Shown here one piece after another: positions 1 through 7,334 of a DNA stretch of 43,721 bases. Both the position numbers and the translations under genes were made by a program. The notes under the pieces were generated by a model. The model was not told the DNA's origin. It saw only the letters and a program-made list of their open reading frames with translations, and made no database searches. The DNA is from DATAVB01 sp040414495. GTDB lineage: Bacteria; Actinomycetota; Actinomycetes; Mycobacteriales; QHCD01. Numbering within the stretch: position 1 is the stretch's first letter; each line of letters starts with the position of its first letter. The stretch spans positions 1 to 43,721 of the forward strand of contig JBEDUI010000210.1 of NCBI GenBank assembly GCA_040414495.1. Reading direction: 5' to 3'.

Positions 1-68
1 GTGCGTAGCTCACCGGTCGCGCCGGCCGCCGCCAGGACGTCGCTGACGCGCTGGGTGTTGGCATGCAT
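1..68 (-). CDS. 5' end of an unidentified gene, cut by the window edge
   Basis: A minus-strand reading frame starts at ATG 68-66 and runs off the left edge after 22 codons; the peptide begins MHANTQRVSDVLAAAGA. Almost every codon ends in G or C, which supports it as real. The short N-terminus is faintly like YbaK/EbsC-type aminoacyl-tRNA deacylases, but 22 residues are too few to name a family. No Shine-Dalgarno sequence is visible. A CACTAT hexamer ends six bases before the ATG, so leaderless transcription is possible. It lies 52 bp downstream of cysH on the same strand. Confidence 0.45.
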   Translation of the reverse strand, partial: MHANTQRVSDVLAAAGATGELR

Positions 69-120
69 CCGCCCATAGTGCCGGGCGTGGCTGACCGGCC
101 GGCAAGCAGGTACGTACTAG

Positions 121-825
121 TCAGACGTGCAGGCCGCACTCGGTCTTGGTCCGGCCGGCCCAGCGCCCGGCCCGGGCGTCCTCGCCCTCGGCGACCGGCC
201 GCGTGCACGGCTCGCACCCAATCGAGGCGTAGCCGATATCGACCAGCGGGTTGATCAGCACCCCGTTCTCGGCCGCGTACTGGTCAACCTGCTCCTGCGT
301 CCACCCGGCCAGCGGGCTGATCTTGACCAGGCCGCGCTTGGGATCCCAGTCGACGACCTTGGTATTCGCCCGACTCTCGGATTCGTCGCGGCGAATTCCG
401 GAAATCCAGGCGTGGTACGGCGCCAGCGCGCGCCGCAGCGGCTCGACCTTGCGCATCGCGCAGCACAGATCCGGGTCGCGATCGTGCAGCTTCGGGCCGT
501 ATTCGGCGTCCTGTTCGGCCACCGTCTGTCGCGGGTGGACGGTGATGACATCGACCGGCAAGGTCGCGGCAATGGCATCGCGGGTGCCGATCGTTTCGGC
601 GAAGTGGTAACCGGTGTCGAGGAATATCACCGGAATTCCCGGTTGCACGGCCGAAACCAGGTGGGCCACAACGCCATCTGCCATCGAGGACGTCACACAG
701 AGGGTGTCGCCGAATTCCTCGGCCGCCCAACGCACGATGTCCGACGGATCCGCGCCTTCGAGGCGTTCGCCCGCCTCCTGCGCAATGGCCTGAAGACGCT
801 CGTGTTCAGTGGCCGGTGCACTCAT
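121..825 (-). CDS. cysH: Adenylyl-sulfate (APS) reductase, CysH family
   Basis: 234-residue cytoplasmic thiol-dependent reductase that converts activated sulfate to sulfite in assimilatory sulfate reduction. The PAPS-reductase fold is clear (FLDTGYHF near residue 68; SGIRRDES near 142). It has the cysteine pairs CC at 121-122 and CxxC at 204-207 that bind a 4Fe-4S cluster, plus the catalytic C-terminal ECGLH (C230). In this family the four cluster cysteines mark enzymes that use APS directly, consistent with no cysC here. The ATG at 825 is preceded by a strong GGAGGAGC ribosome site; an upstream extension of the frame overlaps the neighbouring gene and is not used. It is third in a minus-strand operon after the sulfite reductase and a small zinc-ribbon gene, with 20 bp spacing. 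Confidence 0.95.
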   Translation of the reverse strand: MSAPATEHERLQAIAQEAGERLEGADPSDIVRWAAEEFGDTLCVTSSMADGVVAHLVSAVQPGIPVIFLDTGYHFAETIGTRDAIAATLPVDVITVHPRQTVAEQDAEYGPKLHDRDPDLCCAMRKVEPLRRALAPYHAWISGIRRDESESRANTKVVDWDPKRGLVKISPLAGWTQEQVDQYAAENGVLINPLVDIGYASIGCEPCTRPVAEGEDARAGRWAGRTKTECGLHV

Positions 826-845
826 GCCCGCTCCTCCCGAGGCTG

Positions 846-1016
846 TCAGTCCGCGTCGTCGGTTACGTGCGAAATCATCCCGCGGAACGACAACGTAAAA
901 GCCCGACGGCACGCGCCGCATTCCCACGTACCGGCTTTTTCATCGGCCGGACGCAGATCCTCCTCCCCGCAGTACGGGCAGTAGAACGGCGGTGCGTGCC
1001 GTACGGGTTCACTCAT
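846..1016 (-). CDS. Small zinc-ribbon protein in the sulfite reductase-cysH operon
   Basis: 56-residue protein with two cysteine pairs, CPYCGEED near residue 13 and CGAC near residue 33. The spacing fits a single zinc ribbon, or less likely a small Fe-S site. It begins at ATG 1016, 10 bp after the sulfite reductase stop, and ends 20 bp before cysH, so it is almost certainly co-transcribed. From memory, a short uncharacterised protein occupies this same place in other actinobacterial sulfate assimilation operons. That suggests an accessory role such as electron transfer or cluster delivery to one of the neighbours, but no function is shown by the sequence. Confidence 0.8.
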   Translation of the reverse strand: MSEPVRHAPPFYCPYCGEEDLRPADEKAGTWECGACRRAFTLSFRGMISHVTDDAD

Positions 1017-1026
1017 GCCACTGACC

Positions 1027-2670
1027 TCACTGCAGCCACGCCTCGTCGGCCCGGGCGACGTAATCGGCGAACGACTCCTCGCCCTTACGCCGCTCGAGAT
1101 ATCCACGCAGCACGCGCTCGACGTAATCCGCGGCGTCCTCGGCCGAGACCCGCAGACCCCGGAACTTCCGCCCGAACGCGCTGTCCGCACCGAGCGAACC
1201 GCCCAGGTGGATCTGGAATCCCTCAATATCGCCGCCACCGCCGCGGCCGCGCATCATCATGCCCTTGAAGCCGATGTCGGCCACCTGGAACCGCGCGCAG
1301 GAATTCGGGCAACCGTTGAGATTCAGCGTGATCGGTGTGTCGAATTCAGGTAGCCGCCGCTCCAGCTCCTCGATCAGCCAGGTGGCGCGGGCCTTGGTTT
1401 CCACAATGGCGAGCTTGCAGAATTCCAGTCCGGTGCAGGCCATCGTGCCGCGCCGGAACGGGCTCGGGTGCACGATCAGGTCGTCGGCCTTCAACGCGGC
1501 GACCAATTCCTCGACCGACTCGTCGGGCACGCCGAGAATGACCAGCTGCTGCTGGGCCGTCGCGTGCGCCTGACCAGAACCGTAACGCTCGGCCAGGTCG
1601 GCCACCCGGGCCAGCTGCTGGCCGCTGGTTCGCCCGGTACGCAAGGCGAATCCGACCGAATTCTTACCGTCCTTCTGCCGCTGCACGCCCAGGTGATCGC
1701 GCGGACCGGTCGGCATGGCCGGTTCCGGACCGTCCGGCAGCGGGGCCGAAAGATATTCCGATTCCAGCACCTGGCGGAATTTCTCCGCGCCCCAATCGGC
1801 GACCAGGAACTTCAACCGGGCCCGGTTACGGACCTTGCGATAACCGTAATCACGGAATACCGAGGTGACGCCGCGCCAGGTTTCCAGCAGCCGGTCGCGG
1901 CTGACGAAAACGCCGAGCCGAATACCGAAATGCGGATTCGTCGACAAGCCACCGCCGACCCACAGGTCGTATCCCAGCTCGCCGTCCTTCTCGACCGCGA
2001 CGAAGGACACATCGTTGATTTCGTGGTTGGTGCAGTGCCGGCCACAGCCAGACACCGACGTCTTGAATTTACGTGGCAGGTTCGAATACTGCGGATCGCC
2101 GACGACCTCGGCGCTCAACGCGGCCAGATCGCCGCTGGTGTCGAAGATCTCGTCGGCCGCGACGCCGGATAGCGGACAGCCGAGCATGACCCGCGGGGTG
2201 TCGCCACAAGCCTCCGTTGTGGACAGTCCCACCGCTTCGAGTCGGTTCCAGATCTCCGGAACGTCCTCGATCCGAATCCAGTGCAGCTGAACGTTCTGCC
2301 GGTCCGTGACATCGGCCACATCGCGGCCGAATTCGGTCGAGATTCCGGCGATCGTACGTAGCTGCTCGGACGTTAGTCGCCCGCCGTCGATACGCACTCG
2401 CAGCATGAAGTACTGATCTTCGAGCTCTTCTGGCTCCAGTACGGCGGTGCGGCCGCCGGGAATTCCCGGCGCGCGCTGCGTATAAAGCCCGTACCAACGG
2501 AATCGGTTACGCAGGTCGGCCGGGTCGATGCTGGCAAAGCCGCGGTGCGCGTACACGTTGATGATGCGTTCCCGCACGGCCAAGCCGTCGTTGTCGCGCT
2601 TGACGCGCTCGGCTGGGTTCAGCGGCTCGCGATATCCCAAGGCCCATTGGCCTTGCGCCGTTGCCGGCAT
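1027..2670 (-). CDS. nirA: Ferredoxin-dependent sulfite reductase (NirA/Sir family)
   Basis: 547 residues, the usual length for the siroheme and 4Fe-4S nitrite/sulfite reductase family. It reduces sulfite to sulfide with six electrons. The two half-repeats are visible, and the cluster/siroheme ligands sit in ACTGLEFC followed by NGCPNSCAR in the C-terminal third. In actinobacteria this protein, often annotated nirA, acts as the assimilatory sulfite reductase. The cysH gene downstream and the divergent cysDN operon support sulfite over nitrite as substrate. The start is ATG 2670, with a modest GAGGTGA upstream. The 5' leader carries a probable cysteine-containing leader peptide and a hairpin (separate entries), so attenuation by cysteine supply is likely. 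The siroheme it needs can be supplied by the cysG-like gene at 5375. Confidence 0.93.
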   Translation of the reverse strand: MPATAQGQWALGYREPLNPAERVKRDNDGLAVRERIINVYAHRGFASIDPADLRNRFRWYGLYTQRAPGIPGGRTAVLEPEELEDQYFMLRVRIDGGRLTSEQLRTIAGISTEFGRDVADVTDRQNVQLHWIRIEDVPEIWNRLEAVGLSTTEACGDTPRVMLGCPLSGVAADEIFDTSGDLAALSAEVVGDPQYSNLPRKFKTSVSGCGRHCTNHEINDVSFVAVEKDGELGYDLWVGGGLSTNPHFGIRLGVFVSRDRLLETWRGVTSVFRDYGYRKVRNRARLKFLVADWGAEKFRQVLESEYLSAPLPDGPEPAMPTGPRDHLGVQRQKDGKNSVGFALRTGRTSGQQLARVADLAERYGSGQAHATAQQQLVILGVPDESVEELVAALKADDLIVHPSPFRRGTMACTGLEFCKLAIVETKARATWLIEELERRLPEFDTPITLNLNGCPNSCARFQVADIGFKGMMMRGRGGGGDIEGFQIHLGGSLGADSAFGRKFRGLRVSAEDAADYVERVLRGYLERRKGEESFADYVARADEAWLQ

Positions 2671-2697
2671 GTGGGGTCACCTCAGGTTGTCTGCCGG

Positions 2698-2716
2698 GAC
2701 GCTGTCTGGCAGCGTC
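2698..2716 (-). promoter_or_regulatory. Hairpin in the nirA leader
   Basis: Perfect 7 bp stem GACGCTG/CAGCGTC with a 5 base loop, lying between the leader-peptide stop (2740) and the nirA ATG (2670). Its place suggests an attenuation or translation-control structure. There is no T-run after it, so it is not an obvious intrinsic terminator. Confidence 0.45.
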
Positions 2717-2739
2717 GCTCTGGTCGGTTGATCGATGTG

Positions 2740-2802
2740 TCACAACTCGACCGGACAGGCAGCACTGGCTACCCGGCGCAAATCAACGTAGAGCCGGGCC
2801 AC
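2740..2802 (-). CDS. Putative leader peptide upstream of the sulfite reductase gene
   Basis: A 20-codon frame from GTG 2802 to TGA 2740 encodes RLYVDLRRVASAACPVEL after the first two residues. This matches a class of short actinobacterial leader peptides with the pattern (H/Y)VDLxRxxSxxC that precede sulfur assimilation and transport genes (family knowledge from memory). The frame stays open upstream to an ATG at 2871, so the true start is uncertain and the GTG has no clear ribosome site. The stop is 69 bp before nirA, with a hairpin between. The single cysteine codon near the end could sense Cys-tRNA charging. Confidence 0.6.
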   Translation of the reverse strand: MARLYVDLRRVASAACPVEL

Positions 2803-2900
2803 GAGAAGGCATCCGATGCCGTCTCGCCCGGCCTGCACCGGGAAGCGGTGAACTCGCTTGGCTGTGCTCATGCTACCCAGCGTCGCATATCAACGGGCTC

Positions 2901-2945
2901 ATGTGCACTTGTTGCGGTCTCCGATACAACAGGGGTCGTGACTGA
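2901..2945 (+). CDS. Cysteine-rich leader peptide (MCTCCGLRYNRGRD) of the cysD operon
   Basis: A 14-codon frame from ATG 2901 to TGA 2943-2945 has three cysteines in its first five residues. It lies 209 bp before the cysD start. Short upstream ORFs rich in cysteine are known in mycobacteria as cysteine-responsive attenuators that are translated from leaderless transcripts. This frame has no Shine-Dalgarno sequence and a TATCAA hexamer 7 bp upstream, which fits leaderless expression. A hairpin at 2997-3023 follows. The Cys codons are at the front of the peptide, whereas the described mycobacterial examples cluster them near the end, so the mechanism may differ. Confidence 0.6.
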   Translation: MCTCCGLRYNRGRD

Positions 2946-2996
2946 CGGCGTTGTGTGCGATCCTGGTACGGATGTCACGGACCCTGCTTCTTGTCG

Positions 2997-3023
2997 CGCG
3001 CCTGCATGTAGACCTGCAGCGCG
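2997..3023 (+). promoter_or_regulatory. Hairpin in the cysD leader
   Basis: Inverted repeat CGCG-C-CTGCA / TGCAG-CGCG with one bulged C and an 8 base loop, 50 bp after the stop of the cysteine-rich leader peptide and about 130 bp before cysD. It is a candidate attenuator or anti-attenuator element; no T-tract follows. Confidence 0.4.
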
Positions 3024-3154
3024 TTGCCAGCGCGGTCTGTTGCCCGGTCTGATGTGCCCGGCCGTTTCGTGCCCGTGCTGATCTGAATGGCTATCGAGCC
3101 GGTTGACCGAATTCGCTGGACCATGATCCCTTGGTTCCCTCCTTCGGAGCGACG

Positions 3155-4084
3155 ATGACGACATCTGCCCTCTCCGCCGTTTCGACCGTGTCGCCGGACG
3201 GCGCGGTTCGTGCGCTGGAAGACGAGGCGCTGCACATATTGCGTGAAGTGGTCGGTTCATTTGACCGGCCGGTGCTGCTCTTTTCCGGTGGCAAGGACTC
3301 GGTGGTTCTGCTTCACCTGGCCAGCAAGGCTTTCTGGCCGGGCCGCATCCCGTTCCCGGTGATGCATGTGGACACCGGGCACAACTTCGCCGAGGTGATC
3401 GCTTTCCGCGACGAGGCGGTGAAGCGGTACGGGGTGCGGCTGGTGGTGGCCTCGGTGCAGGAGGCGATCGACACCGGCCGGGTCCGCGAGATCCCCGGTC
3501 AGTCGCGGAATCGACTACAAACCGTGCCCCTGCTCGATGGCATCGTGAACAACCGTTTTGATGCCGTGCTCGGCGGAGCCCGCCGGGACGAGGAGAAGGC
3601 ACGGGCCAAGGAGCGGATCTTCTCCGTACGCGACGAGCACGGGCAATGGGATCCGCGTAATCAGCGTCCAGAGCTGTGGGATCTGTACAACGGCCGGCAC
3701 CGGCCGGGCGAACACGTACGGGTGTTCCCGCTGTCGAACTGGACCGAGTTGGACGTCTGGAATTACATCCTGTCCGAGGGCATCGAGCTGCCGCCGCTGT
3801 ATTTCGCGCACGAACGTCCGGTGGTCCGCCGGGACGGAATGCTCATGGCCGTGACCGAACACACACCGGCCGGTCCCGGCGAGGATGTCCGCACCGAAAG
3901 CGTGCGCTACCGCACCATCGGCGATGCGACCTGCACGGCCGCGGTCCCCTCCGACGCGGTGAGCCCCGAAGCGGTGGTCGCCGAAATCGCCGCCACCCGG
4001 ATCACCGAACGAGGGGAGACCCGCGCCGACGACCGCACCAGCGACTCGGCGATGGAGGACCGTAAGCGCGAGGGGTACTTCTAA
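3155..4084 (+). CDS. cysD: Sulfate adenylyltransferase subunit 2 (CysD)
   Basis: 309 residues, the normal CysD length. It is the catalytic ATP-sulfurylase subunit that makes APS from sulfate and ATP, working with the GTPase CysN. It belongs to the PP-loop ATP-pyrophosphatase superfamily: SGGKDS near residue 42, HVDTGHNF near 71, and the GGARRDEEKARAKER region. ATG 3155 is chosen over an in-frame TTG at 3131 because a GGAG ribosome site sits at 3146-3149. Its stop overlaps the cysN start (TAATG), so the subunits are translationally coupled. Confidence 0.97.
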   Translation: MTTSALSAVSTVSPDGAVRALEDEALHILREVVGSFDRPVLLFSGGKDSVVLLHLASKAFWPGRIPFPVMHVDTGHNFAEVIAFRDEAVKRYGVRLVVASVQEAIDTGRVREIPGQSRNRLQTVPLLDGIVNNRFDAVLGGARRDEEKARAKERIFSVRDEHGQWDPRNQRPELWDLYNGRHRPGEHVRVFPLSNWTELDVWNYILSEGIELPPLYFAHERPVVRRDGMLMAVTEHTPAGPGEDVRTESVRYRTIGDATCTAAVPSDAVSPEAVVAEIAATRITERGETRADDRTSDSAMEDRKREGYF

Positions 4085-5361
4085 TGGCAAGCGGCCCAGT
4101 CGCGGCGAATCCGCAGACCGAGGCTCTGTTGCGAGTGGTGACGGCCGGATCGGTTGACGATGGCAAGAGCACGTTGGTCGGCCGGCTGCTGTACGACAGT
4201 CGCGCGGTGATGGTCGACCAGCTCAACGCCATGGAGGAGGCGAGCGAACGGCTCGGCTACGACGGCGCGGAGTTGGCCCTGCTGACCGACGGCCTGCGGG
4301 CCGAGCGCGAGCAGGGCATCACGATCGACGTCGCCTACCGGTATTTCGCCACCACCCGCCGCTCGTTCGTGTTGGCCGATACGCCCGGGCACGTGCAGTA
4401 CACCCGCAACATGGTCACCGGCGCCTCGACCGCCGACGTGGCGGTCGTACTGGTCGACGCGCGGACCGGCGTGATCGAACAGACCCGCAGGCACCTGGCC
4501 GTGGCCGCGCTGCTGCGCGTCGGCCGGATCGTGCTGGCGGTCAACAAGATGGATTTGGTCGACTTCTCGGAGGAGAAGTTCGACGAGGCGGTCGAGGCCG
4601 CCTCCGAGGTGTTGTGCTCGCTACCCGCGACGCACCTGACCGCGGTCCCGGTGGTCGCCACCGCGGGCGACAACATCGTGACCCGGTCCGAGCGGATGCC
4701 CTGGTACGGCGGCGTTCCGTTGCTGGAGTTGCTGGAGTCGGTGCCGGTGGAGCACCCCGCTTCGCCCGGTGCCCGTTTCCCGGTGCAGCTGGTTATTCGG
4801 CCGCGTACGGATGGATACCGCGACTTCCGTGGGTACGCCGGGCGCGTCGTGTCCGGCTCGTTGAAGGTCGGCGACCCGGTGAGCGTGCTGCCCTCGGGGC
4901 GGACCACGACGGTGTCCGCGGTCGAGACCGCCGACGGACCATTGGGTGCGGCCGAACTCGACCACTCGGTCGTGGTGCGCCTGGCCGACGACGTCGACAT
5001 CGCCCGCGGTGACGTGATCGTGGGTCCGGGGACACCGCCCGCGGTGACCACGTCCGCGGTGGCGACGCTGTGCTGGTTGTCCGAGGAGCCGCTGCAGGCG
5101 GGCCGGACCTACCGGGTACGGCACTGCACCCGCGACGTCCGTGGCACCGTGACCGTGCGCGACCGGCTCGACGTCTCGACGCTGCAGTCCGCGCCGGCCG
5201 AGTCGTTGGAGCTCAACGACCTGGGCCGGGTCTCGGTGGTCACCACCGAGCCGCTGGTCATCGACCGATACGCCGATTCGCCGCGCACCGGGAGTCTGGT
5301 GCTGGTGGACGAGCTGACCGGGGCCACGATGGCCGCGGGCATGGTGGAGGACACCGCGTGA
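4084..5361 (+). CDS. cysN: Sulfate adenylyltransferase subunit 1, GTPase (CysN)
   Basis: 425-residue elongation-factor-like GTPase that drives APS synthesis by CysD. GTPase motifs are intact: GSVDDGKST near residue 20, DTPGH near 99 and NKMD near 155, followed by EF-Tu-like beta-barrel domains. The protein ends after the barrels with no fused APS kinase (CysC) domain, and no separate cysC occurs in the window. This matches a cytoplasmic route from APS straight to sulfite through the CysH at 121-825. It starts on the overlapping ATG of the cysD stop and ends 13 bp before the cysG-like gene. Confidence 0.97.
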   Translation: MASGPVAANPQTEALLRVVTAGSVDDGKSTLVGRLLYDSRAVMVDQLNAMEEASERLGYDGAELALLTDGLRAEREQGITIDVAYRYFATTRRSFVLADTPGHVQYTRNMVTGASTADVAVVLVDARTGVIEQTRRHLAVAALLRVGRIVLAVNKMDLVDFSEEKFDEAVEAASEVLCSLPATHLTAVPVVATAGDNIVTRSERMPWYGGVPLLELLESVPVEHPASPGARFPVQLVIRPRTDGYRDFRGYAGRVVSGSLKVGDPVSVLPSGRTTTVSAVETADGPLGAAELDHSVVVRLADDVDIARGDVIVGPGTPPAVTTSAVATLCWLSEEPLQAGRTYRVRHCTRDVRGTVTVRDRLDVSTLQSAPAESLELNDLGRVSVVTTEPLVIDRYADSPRTGSLVLVDELTGATMAAGMVEDTA

Positions 5362-5374
5362 TTCGAGCCCGCCG

Positions 5375-6559
5375 ATGACATATCCGGTCGCCCTGGAGCT
5401 GAGCGGCCGGCGGGTCGTGGTGGTCGGCGGCGGTACGGTCGCGGCCCGGCGGACCCGTGGCCTGCTCGAGGCGGGCGCCGACGTTCAGGTCATTTCCCCG
5501 CGAGTCTGCTTGGAGCTGACTCAGCTCGGGGTCACCGTCATCCGGCGTGGCTACCAGGACGGCGACCTCGCCGACGCCTGGCTGGTACAGGCCTGCACCG
5601 ACGACCCGGCCGTGAACGCGGCGGTCGCGGCCGAGGCCGAGGCGTTGCGAATCCCTTGTGTACGGGCGGATCTGGCTGCCGGTGGCACGGCCCGTACCCC
5701 GGCGGTGGCCCGGTCCGGCTCGGTGACCGTGGCGGTCACGGCCGGCGACCCGGCCACGTCGCGGCAGATCAGCGCGGCGGTGGCCGCCCTGCTGGACACC
5801 GGCGACCTGCCGGTCCACCGGGGCCGTAGCGGTGCCGGTACCGGTTCGGTCGCCCTGGTCGGCGGCGGACCGGGCGATCCGGAGCTGATCACGGTGCGCG
5901 GTCGGCGGTTGCTGGCGGCGGCCGACGTGATCGTCACCGACCGGCTCGGGCCGCGCGGCCTGCTGGAGCGCGTCGATGCGGAGATCATCGACGTCGGCAA
6001 AACTCCGTACCGGCATGGCACGACCCAGCCGGAGATCAACGACCTCCTGATCGATCGCGCCCGCCAGGGCCTGGCCGTGGTCCGGCTCAAGGGTGGTGAC
6101 CCGTTCGTATTCGGCCGCGGCGGCGAGGAAATGGCGGCCTGCATCGCGGCCGGGGTGCCGGTGCAGGTGGTGCCGGGCGTGACCTCCGCGATCGCCGGGC
6201 CGGCGGTGGCCGGAATTCCGTTGACCCATCGCGGTATCGCCGCCGATTTCACCGTGGTCTCGGCGCATCTGGGTGAGAAATCAGAGTCCACTGTGGACTG
6301 GGAATCGTTGGCCCGTGGTTCCTCGACGTTGGTGTTGCTGATGGCGATGGACCGGTTGGCGTTGATCGGCAAGATGTTGATTTCCCACGGTCGCGCGCCC
6401 GACACTCCGGTCGCGGTGATCCAGGAGGCCACGCTGCCCAGCCAGCGTACGGTGGTGTCCACATTGGACGGTGTGGCTGACGCTGTCGCGGCGGCCGGGC
6501 TGCGACCACCGGCCGTGGTTGTCGTCGGCGAAGTGGTCCGCCTGCACCGCAATGGTTGA
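5375..6559 (+). CDS. cysG: Siroheme synthase-like: precorrin-2 dehydrogenase fused to uroporphyrinogen-III methyltransferase
   Basis: 394 residues in two parts. Residues 1-150 form a Rossmann domain (VVVVGGGTVAARR near 14) of the precorrin-2 dehydrogenase/ferrochelatase type. Residues 160-394 form a SUMT methyltransferase (VGGGPGDPELIT, VVRLKGGDPFVFGRGGEE, VVPGVTSAIAGPA). Together they convert uroporphyrinogen III towards siroheme, the cofactor of the sulfite reductase at 1027-2670. It is the third gene of the cysDN operon. At 394 residues it is shorter than E. coli CysG (about 457), with a compact N-terminal part, so a separate ferrochelatase may insert the iron. Confidence 0.93.
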   Translation: MTYPVALELSGRRVVVVGGGTVAARRTRGLLEAGADVQVISPRVCLELTQLGVTVIRRGYQDGDLADAWLVQACTDDPAVNAAVAAEAEALRIPCVRADLAAGGTARTPAVARSGSVTVAVTAGDPATSRQISAAVAALLDTGDLPVHRGRSGAGTGSVALVGGGPGDPELITVRGRRLLAAADVIVTDRLGPRGLLERVDAEIIDVGKTPYRHGTTQPEINDLLIDRARQGLAVVRLKGGDPFVFGRGGEEMAACIAAGVPVQVVPGVTSAIAGPAVAGIPLTHRGIAADFTVVSAHLGEKSESTVDWESLARGSSTLVLLMAMDRLALIGKMLISHGRAPDTPVAVIQEATLPSQRTVVSTLDGVADAVAAAGLRPPAVVVVGEVVRLHRNG

Positions 6560-7334
6560 CCTTCGTTCTCGTTTTGACCGGCACCGCTGGATTCCGGTGA
6601 CGCACGGCCATTCCGGGGCCGAGGTGTGGCATCTGCAGGGCCGGCCCGAGTACTACGTCAAGATCGCCGCGCCGTCGGCTCATCCGGACAGCGGCTTCGA
6701 CCTGGTCGCCGAGGCCGAACGCATGCGCTGGCTGGCCGGGCGCGGCCTGCCCGTACCCGAGGTCGTGGATGCGGGTGCCACCTGGCTGGTCACCACCGCG
6801 GTACCCGGCCGCCCGGCCTCGGCCGATTGGCCGCGTGAGCAGCGAACCGGTGTCGTCGATGCGCTGGCCGACGTGACCCGGAGTCTGCATCAACTGCCGG
6901 TGGCCGACTGCCCGTTCGACCGAAGCCTGGCCGTGACGATCCCGCATGCCCGACAGGCCGCCGAAAACGGCCTGATCGATCTGGCCGACCTCGACGAGAA
7001 CCGGCGGGGCTGGGACGCGGCCCGACTGCTGTCCACTGTGGAGGCAACCCGGCCAGCCGTCGAAGAAGTCGTGGTCGCGCACGGCGATCTGTGCCTGCCG
7101 AATGTGTTACTGGATCCGGATACGTTACGGATCACCGGCCTGATCGACCTGGGCCGGCTCGGGATTGCCGACCGGTACGCCGATCTGGCCCTGGCCACCC
7201 GCAGCCTGCGGGCCACCGACCTCAACCCACAATTCAGTTCGGAAAGCGCCGACCGGTTCCTGGCCCGCTACGGGGAATCACCGGTTGATGCGCAACGGCT
7301 GGAGTTCTACCAGTTATTGGATGAATTTTACTGA
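6552..7334 (+). CDS. APH(3')-family aminoglycoside phosphotransferase
   Basis: 260 residues, the size of aminoglycoside 3'-phosphotransferases. The catalytic loop is HGDLCLPN (D179, N184). The metal-binding segment is IDLGRLGIADRYADLALATR (D199), and the C-terminus ends FYQLLDEFY as in classic APH(3') enzymes. These features indicate an ATP-dependent kinase for kanamycin/neomycin-type substrates; a different small-molecule substrate cannot be excluded. The start ATG 6552 overlaps the cysG stop (ATGGTTGA), so it is translated with the sulfur operon. Base composition matches the neighbours and no mobile element flanks it, so it looks resident rather than recently acquired. Its 3' end overlaps the convergent esterase gene by 101 bp. 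Confidence 0.85.
   Translation: MVDLRSRFDRHRWIPVTHGHSGAEVWHLQGRPEYYVKIAAPSAHPDSGFDLVAEAERMRWLAGRGLPVPEVVDAGATWLVTTAVPGRPASADWPREQRTGVVDALADVTRSLHQLPVADCPFDRSLAVTIPHARQAAENGLIDLADLDENRRGWDAARLLSTVEATRPAVEEVVVAHGDLCLPNVLLDPDTLRITGLIDLGRLGIADRYADLALATRSLRATDLNPQFSSESADRFLARYGESPVDAQRLEFYQLLDEFY

Larger units (their letters stand above)
2671..3154. promoter_or_regulatory. Divergent nirA / cysD control region
   Basis: 484 bp without a structural gene between two divergent sulfur operons. It contains the nirA leader peptide and hairpin on the minus strand and the MCTCC peptide and a second hairpin on the plus strand. The two presumed transcripts start only tens of bases apart, near 2870-2900. I could not assign convincing -35/-10 pairs and see no SAM or cobalamin riboswitch consensus. 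Confidence 0.6.

Noticed and set aside
2671..3154. SAM or cobalamin riboswitch upstream of the sulfur genes
   Set aside because: No consensus core of either class was seen; short cysteine peptides explain the leaders better.
2868..3602. 244-codon minus-strand frame across the cysD leader
   Set aside because: It is antisense to the start of cysD and has Arg/Pro-rich shadow composition.
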